Shown piece by piece: positions 10,466 through 22,335 of a DNA stretch of 64,000 nucleotides. Position 1 is the first letter of the stretch; the number at the start of each line of letters is the position of its first letter. The translations under genes and the position numbers were made by a program. The notes under the pieces were generated by a model that made no database searches, had not been told where the DNA came from, and was given only the letters and a program-made list of their open reading frames with translations. Source of the stretch: Chionis minor (Eukaryota; Chordata; Aves; Charadriiformes; Chionididae). The stretch lies in the NCBI GenBank assembly GCA_013398295.1, contig VZSF01001900.1:124001-188000 (forward strand). The letters are read 5' to 3'.

Positions 10466-12591
10466 CTGCAGGAGGAAAGGCAGACCATTACATTTGCAAG
10501 ATATTATTAGGGAACATGTAACTACCAGAGAGTTGAGCTCAGCTCTGTCTTTGCCACATCTGGTTTATCACCATTGCATGATGTACGTTGTTTTCTGCAA
10601 CACCAATCAGTGGAAAACAAATCGATGCTCTTGTCCTTTGAAAGACAAGCTCCTTTTTCCAAGACAGTGCAGTTTAACATCTCCTAGTGAAAAGGCACAG
10701 CAGGCCATGCTTAGCTGAATGGCTGATCACTCCTGTGTTAACACTCTGCACTATTTCTTTTCAGGCTTTTCCAGGGACTGGAGTGGAAATGAAATTTATG
10801 AAGTGTGGCTTAATGTATGTATATTCCCCTTTGGAGAAGCTATCTCAGAGCATCCATGAACAACTCCCATCTTCCAAGGACGTATGCCTGTCTCACATGT
10901 GACAGAGATCTGGGCTTCTGAGAATCCTCAAGGTTTATCCTTGTATTGGATCTTATAGACTTTTTAATTGGGTCAGTTTACATAATGTGGAGAAGCCCAA
11001 AGCAAAAATCCTGGACCCAAGCATGCATTACATTATAACATTTTGGAGATTTGATCCATCTAATCCTTGACATTTTGGGTGCGATAAATAAAGTGTATTA
11101 CTGTACCTTGTTTAAGCAGCTATTTCCACAGCTCATTGGAGCAGGCCATCTTAATGGCCTGAGCACTGTACTGAGAATCAAGTCTGATGAGAAGTCTCTA
11201 ATGATGCGCAAATGATTTTAAGTAGCAGCTGAGTGTTTGTCACTGCATAAACATTTGGTTTTGGTTTGTTTCTGTTCTCTGTTCTTTTTCTGTCACCCAG
11301 AAGACGGGGACAAATTCTAGGCAAATAGAGTCCCGTCTGGTTCCATCGCCAAATTTTTGCACCTAAGAGTTTTGATCCTGCCAGTATTCTGCTTCTACTA
11401 CTTCTACGGACTCTTTCATGGAAAAGAACTGACTGTCATTTCACCCGAGTCAAAATATTATTGGCATGGTCATGAAATAAATGCAGCACCCCCACTCAAG
11501 GGGATGTGAGAACAGTTGAGCACTGTAAGCTAAATCCACCCTTTGCAGTATTTTACTAGAACAAACCCCGATTCTGAACCTGCAGACTGCAGATATTTAT
11601 GTCTCATTCCAAGTTTTGCAAATTAATTCATTCCAGCCTACTCTTATTAATATCTGACTCTCAACCCCAAACAAAAGGCACAGGCAGAACAGCATTACCT
11701 GTAGGATAGGTTATAAGCCTTGGTTTAGCCCAGCTCTTGGGTCTCTGAGAATCTCATGTAAAGAGAAGGTAAAGTGTATTATTGTGGGAGAGGAATCCCA
11801 GTCTTTCAAAGAGACTATCACCAATGTCACATGCACAAGATCCCACATTTCTGATGACTGCTAGGGCAGTCATTAAAACCAAGGGCAAAAATAAATCCAT
11901 CATCTCCTCTGTAGTCATCACTGTCTCAGCAATAGCTGGGAGATTCACACTAGGTTGGATGAAATTCTCAGCAGTAGCTGAGAGCTTCACACTAGGGTGG
12001 TTTAAAGCAAAGGGCGTGATGAAGCTTAAGGCGACTACTCATTACTCTCTGGGAAAATGGAGGTAGGTAGCATTGAAATTTAAATATGTTCTAATTTGTA
12101 GAAGTCAATATTCACGCACGTATTCCCTGTAAGAGGCCTAGATCTTCTTTTCATGAGTACTTTGCCCCTAATAAAGCTTCTTGGCTAGTCATAACATTAA
12201 CAACCCCTTTGCAATAAGGATTTGATCCAATATCCGTGAAAGTCAGTAATACTCCCACTGAATTCGACAGGTGTCCAATGAGAGCTTAATAGAACACCAT
12301 TCACCTGATTTTCTAAAACACTTGAAAAACATCAATGCACTAGTTAATTAAGCCATGGGGAACTCTTAAAAGGTACTTTTAATACTTGTACAAACTGGTG
12401 CATGAAGATGCCACTGCTGGATTCTGGTTTTAACACTTCCTGCTTTTACCACACGCAGTGTCTCAATAAGATCAGTCCTACGTATCCCAGTAGCACACAC
12501 CAAAATATGAGTGCTCTGATGGAGAGTGGTTCTCCTGGAGTGGCCTGAAGCCTCAAGAGAACCACAGCTATGCATTTGAATACACACTCAC
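10466..12591 (-). other. SORCS3 intron (2126 bp)
   Basis: It contains a 42-base tandem duplication (11925-12008). Otherwise I see nothing coding or repetitive. Confidence 0.8.
11925..12008. repeat. Two-copy 42-bp tandem duplication
   Basis: Unit one begins ctcagcaatagctgggag and unit two (from 11967) begins ctcagcagtagctgagag. The units share ttcacactagg and tgg at the same offsets and differ at scattered bases, mostly in the last ten. It is an old local duplication that opens frames on both strands by chance. Confidence 0.8.
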
Positions 12592-12691
12592 CTAATGTTA
12601 ACTGAGTAACATACACGACGACTTCAACACCAGGCTTCAATTCAAACTGGACCAGGTTCTGGTTGAGAGCGTTAAAAAGGATTTCTACCAC
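12592..12691 (-). CDS. SORCS3: SORCS3 exon, membrane-proximal domain part 3
   Basis: The exon has 100 bases and encodes residues 446-478 plus the first base of Ala479. It reads VVEILFNALNQNLVQFELKP, then GVEVVVYVTQLTL, the last folded strands before the membrane linker. The acceptor is CCTCAG after a T-rich tract and the donor the consensus GTGAGT. Confidence 0.95.
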
Positions 12692-14535
12692 CTGAGGAAA
12701 TAATAAGAGATACAGTAGTTACAATATAGAAGACAGCCCACTCTGGATAGGGAAGAGAAAGACTAGGAAGTGGAGAGAAACAGGTACATGTGCTTTAGAT
12801 GGAACTGAGCATTACTGCATGCAAGTCTCCCTACAGAACTTTTGAGACTCATGGAGTATATCCCTCATGAGAAGCAAAGTCAAGAAACAAGTTAGCAATT
12901 TAATTTTTTTTTTTGGAGGGTGGGGGAGGAGAACTAGGGATCTTTTTACCCTCCACAATATCCTGTGAGTTTGATCTAATGTGCTTGGAAATCACTAACA
13001 TATTGGCTTTTCATTGGTGGATGATGGAATTGACTAGTTAGACTAGAACTGGTAGTCCAGCCTAGTAACTCTTCTTTACTCACACTGATTCAGGACAATC
13101 CTAGTCATGTGGGTCCTGTTTAAATAGGCTGTTGTAGATGAGACAATCAGTTTCAAAGATTAATGGCAAACTTGCCATATTTCTCCTTCATTTAGAAGAG
13201 GGGCCTTGGACTGAAGTTTACTCATGGCTCAGCAGCCCAGCTACGATGTCTTATTTGGTTGCCTCAGAGCACATACTTGGCATATCACACTGGAGTCTGA
13301 GTTTGTTAATATCTGGTCTCCCTAGAGTAGTGCTGATAGTCAGGACACAGCTATTGACTAGTTCTGATGGCCTATTCTCCAGGCCAGAGCTCCTCAAGCA
13401 GAAGCCAACAATAGGCACCAAATTACAACTGAGTAAACCTTCAAATAAAATCAGAGCGCTAGAGCTTCAGGCTTTATCGGCAGCTAGTCAGAAACCTAAT
13501 CTGAGATGTCTGCATAATACCGATATATGAAATATTGACAAAACAGCTTGTTTGGAGGGAATTCTAATATAGGTAGATCCCATTGAATAGGATGAACATC
13601 CCAAGAAAATCCCTCCAAAAAGCCTTCCAAATCTTCCCACCACAATGCAACTCTTCTGCTCACTCACCACCATAAATTTCAGAGGCCAGCTTTGCTAGCT
13701 TTCTGGGACAAATGTACTACTCTGAGGGGACTGACCTCGCTCAGTGGGTGACCAGAGCTTCCACAGAATTCAGCAGTCCTCTGAATTATTTGATGTTTGA
13801 TCACAGAAGAGTTACTCCTCCAAGAGTTACTTGGACACAGGCTCACACATAGCTTGCACACAGTAAAAATGTTGCATACAAGGACATTAGCTAGAGCTAA
13901 GCAGCCTTTCCAGCACTACTTCACTCCTTTGCCTTAACAAAACTGATTTAATCACTTGGTAATTCTAGCATGAAAGTTTCAGTAGACTACTGCTGTTGTT
14001 CCTAGCTCTTCCCTAGTCTGCATATCACTGTTGCTATTCATCACTGTAATTACCTATTTATCTAAATGGATGGATATTGTAACTTCCAAATATAGTTTGC
14101 AGACACCATTCATTGCTGCAGAAAAGAAGAGGTCTTGTTCCAGTGATATATGAGCTGAAAAGCCTGATTTATTTTTAGTAAACCTCAGTATATTATCTTG
14201 CTGCTTTGGCCTCTGTCTATTAGCATTCCTTCAGGGAGTAGAGGGAGTACATATTCAAGGTTTCTTTGGCCATAACTACTGTAATAAGGACACACCACTG
14301 ATCTAGAAAGAACCACTGCTGGTAGACTGTGACATATCTCAGTGAGGTATTAGAAAAGCCCATTTTTCCTCTGAAAATCATTTTCTTTAATGCCATAAAC
14401 TATACTGCCGCAGTTCCAGACACATGCAATTTCATCACACTTATTGTAAGTCACTTCTAATGCTGCACAAGTTAAGGGACCCATCTGCAAATGGTATGAT
14501 AGGAATGAATATTCCATGAATCCTTCTTTCCTTAC
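12692..14535 (-). other. SORCS3 intron (1844 bp)
   Basis: It holds a T11 run at 12904-12914 followed by a G-rich stretch. No exon or known repeat was recognised. Confidence 0.8.
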
Positions 14536-14667
14536 TTGCTCCAGATCAGCCCTGCTGCTTTTCCTCCTCTCTGTTGTATTTTTATGGGGCAGTATGAAGA
14601 GTTCAGCAGAAGTAGGAAGCCCAGGAAATACAGCTATCAAGATCTGTTCATCAGGGATACCAGTCAC
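14536..14667 (-). CDS. SORCS3: SORCS3 exon, membrane-proximal domain part 2
   Basis: The exon has 132 bases, exactly 44 codons, and encodes residues 402-445. EQILIAVFPGLPTSAELFIL is the family hallmark. The following stretch KNTTERRKSSRADLEQ is more variable and carries the sequon NTT at 431. The acceptor is TTTTAG and the donor CAA then GTAAGG. Because the exon is symmetrical (phase 0 on both sides), skipping it would not shift the frame. A miRNA-like inverted repeat lies about 270 bases upstream in the intron. Confidence 0.95.
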
Positions 14668-16575
14668 CTAAAAGAAAAGTAAAAAGGAGGTCTCCAGTTG
14701 CTATTCTGTTACTGATGTTTCCATTCACTATGGAAACTGTGCTCCCATCAAACTGTTATTTGCCAGTTCCACTGTAGCTGTTGTGGTCCTAATGAGCTGA
14801 TCTGCCCATTTGGTTGGTCAGAAATAGAGGTTCTGCTAACGATTCACCCTACTTCATTTCCAGAAGTAAACATAGGCTTGACAACACCGCTGGGCCCAAA
14901 GATCTCAACCTAAAGTCCAAACCTGCCATGTCTCCAGATCTGGATTTTCCATATGGTCCTTCTTGCTAAAAAGAAGGACCCAAAGTCAGATCCAGAGAGT
15001 CTGGCCTAGAGCAACCACTAGTAAGTGTGCAACTAACAGGGACATGAAGAAAATTGCCTGCAATCACCTTCTAATATCAGGTTATGGGGATCCACATTTG
15101 CCATACACGAATAACAATGTCTCCAGTGCGAGACTCTTTACTACTGTGGCTGATTGGGAGAGCTGTGCTAGGAACTGCTCAGTTTGCTGGACCAAGAGTC
15201 AGTTCCACACCTGACTCTCAACAACTGTCTTCAGCATGACCTGCCCACTGAGGCTACTGCCCTCTCCAAATCCAAGCTCTGCATCCTCACAGTAGAGCGG
15301 GAAGCCTCTCCTCCCTCAAAAACTGTCTGCTATATGAGGCTACACCCCATCAGCCCCCTGGTCCTACCCCACCTCAAGCTCCTTGGCCTCATTCCTGAGC
15401 CAAAACATATCAATGGATTGGATCCATCCATAAGCATACACCACAGGCTGCAACCAAATAGTCACAAAAGGATATACAGGCAAGCACTTCTACATGATTT
15501 CTACTGTTGTCTGTAACCGTTCATAGTTACAACCTAATTATTTTCTTTTTTCTGCAAGCTTGACTCTGAATACAGTAAAAGGGAACAACAGTTTAAACAA
15601 ACAAACTTAGTGTTTTCTCAGGATAGGAAAACAATCAAGGAAACTCTTATAAACTGTGAATTTTGAGTGGGCTGCAGATGAGAAAAGCTGAGCAGGAATG
15701 TACTTTCCTGGTAAAAATAATCAGCCTCCATTTCTAAGAACAGCTGTAGTTGAAGCAAAAAAAAAGCAAGACACATTTTGTAAATGTAAAAAACACAAAA
15801 GCTTGCCTAAATCTATCTTCTAATTTCACACAAAACCAATGTCCCTGGCTATTTGATATCATAAATTATTCTGTCCCCTTTCCTGCAAGAATATGAGTGC
15901 TAGTTTACATATTCTAATTAATCCCAAAGGAAGGTTCAGTATCTTCCACCCACAGAAGTCTCTCTTTGTCCTGTATTTAAAGGTAAGTTTATTTTCCCTC
16001 TGAATCCTCATTTTTTCCCACCAGTTGAAAAGGGAGTAGAGCTTTATAACCTTCACTGGTTGCTACATTTAGCTGCGTGTGGAGCGCCTGACTGATCCTG
16101 ACTGACTCTTTACCTGATCCCTGAGAATCAGGGAAGAGGTAAAAAATATCTTCCTCATGCATCCAACATACTACAATGTCTGTCTTCTGGGATCGAGTGG
16201 ATCAGCTCTTTAACAACACACAGTAACACTACCCAAATGTTTGGAGTAGAAAACAGTAGATACTGTAATATCAATTTGGCAAAATAAGGATAATAATAAT
16301 ACTATTACAATCTAGAATTTGTGAAATCCTCAGGGATATTAAAAGCTAAAAAGCACCACAGAAACATTAATAAAAGTAATTACAATATTTCTACAAAATT
16401 CCCAATATAGTTTGCCTCTGTAAAAAGATCCAGCATGTTAAGAAGCTTTTTATCGATTTAAAATGATAGCTTCATTACTGCTGTTCTTTCCTGTTTTTTT
16501 AAGCTAGCATGTTGAAAAAGTGTATGTTTTAACAGCCTAGTCAATGTTAGTACAGATGAGGAAACGGATGCCCAC
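14668..16575 (-). other. SORCS3 intron (1908 bp)
   Basis: It holds a long imperfect hairpin at 14939-14996. Nothing else was recognised; the part above about 15500 is AT-rich. Confidence 0.8.
14939..14996. repeat. Long imperfect inverted repeat (miRNA-like hairpin)
   Basis: The inner stem ggtccttctt (14955-14964) pairs perfectly with aagaaggacc (14971-14980) across the loop gctaaa. After a symmetrical 9-by-9 internal loop with a few possible pairs, tctggat (14939-14945) pairs with atccaga (14990-14996). It lies about 270 bases upstream of the 14667 acceptor on the SORCS3 strand. Confidence 0.6.
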
Positions 16576-16688
16576 CTGTGCTAGAGCTCTCTTGATGACT
16601 CTGCCAATGTCTTGCCTCCATTCAGGGATGTCAGGGTTATGGTAGTCCAAGTTGGGAGAAAATGACAGGAGCTGAGATTGGAAATATT
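16576..16688 (-). CDS. SORCS3: SORCS3 exon, membrane-proximal domain part 1
   Basis: The exon has 113 bases and encodes the last two bases of Glu364 and residues 365-401. It reads YFQSQLLSFSPN, then LDYHNPDIPEWRQDIGRVIK, a near-invariant SorCS block at the start of the membrane-proximal domain (called SoMP in SorCS structural work). The acceptor is TTGCAG and the donor CAG then GTGGGC, which is acceptable but not optimal. The exon ends on a whole codon (Gln401). Confidence 0.94.
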
Positions 16689-19600
16689 CTGCAATAGAAA
16701 AACAGTATTTACAAGAAGATTAAATGGTTAGTGTTCAGGGTACAGCCAAGGGTGCAGAAGACAACAGGAAGATGATAATGAAATTATCTTAAAGCAAGAG
16801 AGAGGAAAGGCTGAACAAAGAAAAAGGTCTGGCTAATACTAAGCAGGACAGAAAGCTTGCAAGGAAAGAATTCTTGTAACAGTTCTTATAAAGGACATTT
16901 TGCCCTAACGCCAGCTCGTGGCTTTTCCCAGAAGAAATGGAAGCAAGAGAGAGGTGAGAGGATGCCTTCCCTTCATGATGCCTCTGGCCTTCACAATTTT
17001 GCCACTCAGCTTCATCAGATTCTGCTTACAAGGAAGCTGACCAGTAAATAATGCAGCATCTGGCTGAAACCTGGAAAGTCTGTGCAACTGCATGCATTGT
17101 GCTCTGCAGAACAAACACTTACTGTAAGTAATGTTTTCAAAAGCAGGTATTATCTGTTTGCTCTCCTGGAGGGAAGCCATGAGTGTTTAATACCCCAACA
17201 AATCAGAACCCAGTGGTGCTAATGACTGGCTAATCAAGCAATGGCTATTCATGAAACACTTTGAAATTACTTCCTAATTGACTGATTGCAGAGAGGAAGA
17301 AAAACTTCCTAGACTTCAAATACAGAACAATTTATTTTTTTTCTTCAATTCCAACTCTCCCCTCTGGTGTCACCAGACACCAAGCCCGGAATCCTTCCAA
17401 TATATGCGCACAATGGATTTGGGCTAGTGGAAGACACAGATCCAGGATGGGAATCATACTCAGATATAAGTTCTCAGGGTAGAAGACTCTCCTTTCTGTC
17501 TTTGGAGATGTGTTGTGCCTCCCCTTGAAGCACCTGATCTCCAGACACATCAAATAAGTACCATTAATCACTTGTAAGAAGGTACTAGTTTTAGATCAAG
17601 ATAAACCAGCAAAAGTGTAAGTGAGGAAATCCATGGAATAGCAGGGATGTGCCAGCGCAGCATTTATGTTGCACCTTTTGCAAGATCTGTTCTTTCTTTT
17701 TAGATAGTGCAGTATATTTTTAAAATAAAACAAACATCAAAGAGAGTGGGAAAACACTTTCAAGTTCTCAAGGCTTAACCCAGAGCCTAACATATAAAGA
17801 CTTTGACTTTTGAACCCTTAATACCATGCCCAATTTATTTTTTCAGTAAATTCTGGTCTGTTAATCATAATTTGAGAAAACCCTGAATAAATCTCCTCCA
17901 CTGCTAACATCAGAAAGCCATACCTTCCTGCCTAGAGCCATAATAACTTAACACAGGATACAGCTTAGTATACGAATTTAGCTGAGGACGTGTTTACCAA
18001 AGGTGTCACTCATTTACGCACTCGGACTTGAACCGATCACCAGACTGGTGGTGTGGAAGGACTCATTCCTCAGAGCAGGTCAGTCTGCAGCATGGCGCTA
18101 CAAAGGACTATTTGGACATTCCAACTGCATCAATTTCTCTTTGTGATAAAGCCCAAAGCTTTAGATCTTTTAAACAGAATGGCAAAATTTCTTACAAGGT
18201 GTTTAAAAACAGAGAGCGAGGAACACTCTATGGGACCTACCAGGGCCAAGGAGCGACATCACTTGTGCGGACCCCACTCAGATACCCTTGATTAGGTTTA
18301 TTCTAGAAACTAGTGGAAAGATGCGAGTTTCCCAGAAGTAAACACTGCATTTTGCAATGCTCAAAATGATCAAGTAGACAGTTACTTCCATTTGCTAATA
18401 GTGAGTTTGAGTATTACTAAATCATATTAACAAATTATTAAAACCCATTGTATTTCACAGCCAGGAAATCAATAAATATCTATTTAGCTGGTAGTTAAAT
18501 CTGAGCATACAGCTTTCCAGTCACCAGCAGGACATTTATTTATATTTAATTACTGAAACAAGACACACATAGTTCAACTACACAGTGCAACCCGAGTTGT
18601 TTGAAGCCCAGGTCTATCAAACTTGCTATCCAAAGAAAAGCTTGCCCTCAAATGCTGGGTGCCAACAAATGGATAAGGAAAATGAAGGCTAGTGCAGGGT
18701 GGAAATTATTGTCTGGACCGATCTCAAGGTCCTGGCCAAAACTGCTAAGAGCGCCCTTCCACTCAGCCTTTATCAAGCCCCAAATAGGGTAAGCTCTGTG
18801 GTCTATCAGAGGGTGCTTTTTGGAGCCCATGACGTGCAGATATGGCAAGAACATACCAAACATTACCCACAGGAAAGTCTGGCAGACACACTCAAACCTC
18901 CAGCTGCGGTATGGGAGATGGGCAGAGATACAAACAACACACTCATTTCTGCCACCTGTTTTACAGACCCCTGCCGTTTTATAGAATCATAGAATGTTTT
19001 AGGTTAGAAGGGACCTTCAAGATCACTTAGTGCCAAACCCCCTGCCACAGGCAAGGACACCTCCTGCTACACCAGGTTGCTCAAAGCCTCATCCAACTTG
19101 GCCTTGAACCCTTCCAGGGATGGGGCATCCACGGCTTCTGTGGGAAACCTGTTCCAGTGTCTCACCACCCTCAGAGTGAAAAATTTCTTCCTAATACCTA
19201 ATCTAAATGTACCGTTTTCCAGTTTGAAGCCATTACCCCAGTACCCATCACTACATGCCCTTGTAAAGAGTCCCTCTCCAGATTTCTTGTAGGGCCCTTT
19301 CAGATACTGGAAGGCTGCTATAAGGTCTCCCCGGAGCCTTCTCTTCCCCAGGCTGAACAACCCCAACTCTCTCAGCCTGTCCTCATAGGACAGGTGCTCC
19401 AGCCATCCTGTTTATACAGTCACTGTGCGAAAAGGAAGCCCAGCTGTATTCAGGACACCTTAATGATGCACTTTGACTACTTCTTTCCACAGCTACGAAG
19501 CATAGTGAAGCCAGTCTAGCTACAGCTCTAAGTATCTTTTCTTTTGGGAGTTACCAGCCAGGGTGTACAGACAGACCAACAGGCAAAGGAAAACTGCTAC

Positions 19601-19827
19601 TTCACAACAGGGCTGAGCTTACAAATTTGGCTAGCTGCCCCATCCAATTCACTTATGTATTTTGTGATCATGACACATCTGAGCTGCTCTATTTACAGTT
19701 TGTCTTCAGAGGTTCCTCCAGGCACTAGAGAGTTCACCGAGTTCATTTTGGTTCAGCAGCGACTGCCTGTTCGTCACTTCTAGATACCGCTCCCCCCCGA
19801 GATCTGATTGTAAAAGGCTGAAGGTAC
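16689..19827 (-). other. SORCS3 intron with a CR1 insertion (3139 bp)
   Basis: The main content is the CR1 element at 18981-19408. The rest, including 16690-18980, shows no exon or named repeat. Confidence 0.85.
18981..19408 (-). mobile_element. CR1 non-LTR retrotransposon, 5'-truncated copy
   Basis: The plus strand begins atagaatcatagaatg, the reverse complement of the CR1 3' terminus, so the element lies on the minus strand. On that strand 19366-19067 encodes the C-terminal part of CR1 ORF2 (reverse transcriptase protein), with FKLENGTFRLGIRKKFFT and VVRHWNRFPTEAVDAPSLEG recognisable. Only about 430 bases remain, so the copy is dead. It inserted in the same orientation as SORCS3, inside an intron. 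Confidence 0.95.
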
Positions 19828-19951
19828 CATGCACTGCAATCTCCTTGGTGTCTTGGATGAGGGTGTTGCCTGCAGCAACTTGCACAGTTATGGTGTTCAT
19901 CCCCTCCACAGCGAAGACGTATGAGATACTGCTCTCCAAGGTGATGAGGGG
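19828..19951 (-). CDS. SORCS3: SORCS3 exon, second PKD-type domain part 2
   Basis: The exon has 124 bases and encodes residues 323-363 plus the first base of Glu364. It begins PLITLESSISYVFAVEG and continues MNTITVQVAAGNTLIQDTKE, with the strand pattern that closes a PKD sandwich. The acceptor is TTGCAG. The donor GTACCT is weak at +4 and +5. I placed it there because the next exon supplies the two bases that complete Glu364, and the following residues YFQSQLLSFSPN are contiguous in the family. Confidence 0.93.
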
Positions 19952-21134
19952 CTGCAAGAGATAAACACAGATGGTGACATCAAAACCAGGGTGAGATTAA
20001 CTCAGAATCACAACATGCACCTGACTAATCCACCGGGTCACATTATCCTTCCTCCCTGACACAGGAATGGTGCTCCAAGCTTGCGTGTCCTGCTAAGGCC
20101 TACATACAGCCCAAACATCACCCAGTGAGAACGGTCCCATAGGCAAAGGTTTATCTCACTTCAGTAAACACTTCCTGAAATATTCTTGCACTGAACTGCA
20201 ATCCATTATGCTACAAATACCTCAGTAGAGCAAGGTCAGCAATTGCAGAATTAGTGCTGCAGAATGCAGTGTTGTATACACACACACATGCACGCACACT
20301 CAGCACAGTTGCTGTATCAGCTGTATAAAACACAGGGTCCAGATCAAACCAGCATTAACATGAACCAAAGATGCAGATGCTTCTTCAGACAATCCATATT
20401 GTTCAGATTCAGGGCCAGCCCATGCTCTTATGAGCACAAATTCATCTCTCCATCTCAGAACAACTCTGCTCAGGTCAGGGCGAGGGCATCCAGCTCTGCC
20501 CTGTCCATGCTTTGAGCCTGTAAGCCAGCTCCAACCGTAAGCTGGTAAACCATGCTAACAAGGCTGAAAGCATGGCATAATACCTGCTGACGACGCTGGC
20601 TGAATGGTTTCCAGAGTAAAGTTGACCTGAATTTAGCCAGCTCAGAGCCCCAGCAGAGAAGACTGACTTTATCTGCACTTTCTCACACAAAAATGTCCTT
20701 GATAGCACTACAGCTCTCCTCTTCGCGCAGGAAACTCTCACGCTGATATGCATCTAGATGAGAAAAGTGCACCAGGGTTGGGAAGAGAGATTTGTATATT
20801 GAAAATCAAAGGTCTAACCCTCACAGTGCCATTGATCTGACAGCTGGTCTATAGACAAATCTCTTGGCTTAGATTAAACCATTAAAATGGAAATAGTGAT
20901 ACTAGCCTCCATTGAAAAAGCACACAGAGGTTGAAGAGCACAGATAAAGCCACTGTACCATTGCTACTGTCCCTTCGCTATACTGCCGGTTTGTTTCCAG
21001 AGGAAACCCCCTAAACATTCACCTTCCAGTTCTCACGCTTCATCCCACCAGACTGCCAACCTGCCTGCCTTTCACAACAGTGGCCATATAAGCCATTTTC
21101 ATAGCCAAATCAAAATTTCCACTGGCATAGGTCA

Positions 21135-21199
21135 GCCTGGCAAACACATTTCCTTCCCTGCAGAATGCACCTTCCTCTGGACCACCCCCCCCCCCAACT
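21135..21199. repeat. Left copy of gap-flanking duplication
   Basis: These 65 bases run from gcctggcaaac to a C11 run and stop at the gap. They align without any indel to 21304-21367. Confidence 0.9.
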
Positions 21200-21302
21200 N
21201 NNNNNNNNNNNNNNNNNNNNNNNNNNNNNNNNNNNNNNNNNNNNNNNNNNNNNNNNNNNNNNNNNNNNNNNNNNNNNNNNNNNNNNNNNNNNNNNNNNNN
21301 NN
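21200..21302. other. Assembly gap (103 N)
   Basis: The run of N lies within an intron between two near-identical copies of a 65-base sequence that ends in a C homopolymer. The contigs probably broke at the poly-C. Confidence 0.98.
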
Positions 21303-21303
21303 C

Positions 21304-21367
21304 GCCTGGCAAACCCATTTCCTTCCCCGCAGAATGCCCCTTCCCCTGGACCCCCCCCCCCCCCAAT
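21304..21367. repeat. Right copy of gap-flanking duplication
   Basis: This matches 21135-21198 column for column. Five internal differences are all changes to C, and then a C14 run stands where the left copy has cca plus C11. Confidence 0.9.
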
Positions 21368-22312
21368 CTGAAAAATGGGTAGAAAAAGCTGAAAAAGCCA
21401 TAGGGAAAAAAAAATAAAAATCTGCTTGATCACCTGGGACTCACAGACTGAGCCAACAAGGCTGCCAGCTTGTCCTAGCCCTGGAGACTCCCCTAATATA
21501 TACTTAGATATACACACGCCCTGGACAAGCAGAATGTGCCCAATTCAAACTGCAGTGATATTAGCACTCTTCCTGGGTGTTACAGGTTGCGATTCTGTGC
21601 AAAGGTGGATCAGAGGAACCAATCTGGCCTTTAAAATTACAATTTTTCCTTTTTGTATGTGTGTATGCGGGACATTCCATTATCATGGATGATTTCACCT
21701 CCATCATGGAGTTTTAACATTCAGCCAACTCCTTAATTTTAATTCAAGCACCAAGACCTGGAAACTAACTCTAAATTAAATCAAGTAGTTTAAGGTTCAT
21801 TTACTCAAACCTATTAGACAGCTGGACACATTTATTAAACTGGACCTCTGTTAATCCAAGAAAATTGGCCTTTGGGTACACTGCAAAAAGTAGCGCAGTA
21901 GAAATTCAGTATGATGGTTCCAGCAGGGTAGGGAGAGCAGAAGTGCCTCAGCCAGGTCATCATTTGACTCTAAGACAACATTCGTCTGTGCAGCAGCACA
22001 GAGGGTACCATGATGAGACTGCACAGTGACACGAGACACATCTGGTTCTGCCCGGGATGCCTACGGGCTGAGCAAGAAAAGAAGCTGCAATCCCTCAGCA
22101 TGGAGCAAGAATGTATCACCTAACAATACCAGTCACTACACACAATATTACACCCCTCATTCTTGAATTCACACAGGAATTGGTGTCCCCATCTTCCACC
22201 TGTACTTAGAGCACCACAGTTTGCCCATGAGAGGGCACAGAGAAGAATCTGACATGTACATTGAACATCCCTGAAGGAATTTTGATGTGCTGCAGACTGT
22301 TGTCCTGAAAAG

Positions 22313-22335
22313 AAAAAAAAAAAAAAAAAAAAAAA
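22313..22335. repeat. A23 homopolymer
   Basis: Twenty-three A on the plus strand. I looked for a retrocopied gene upstream of it and found none. Confidence 0.85.

Noticed and set aside
21040..21517. Frames that run through the N gap
   Set aside because: They exist only because the N run has no stops, and their Gly- or Pro-rich parts are the C/G homopolymer.
22120..22335. A processed pseudogene ending at the A23 run
   Set aside because: I found no readable protein relic upstream on the plus strand, and bird CR1 elements do not end in poly(A).
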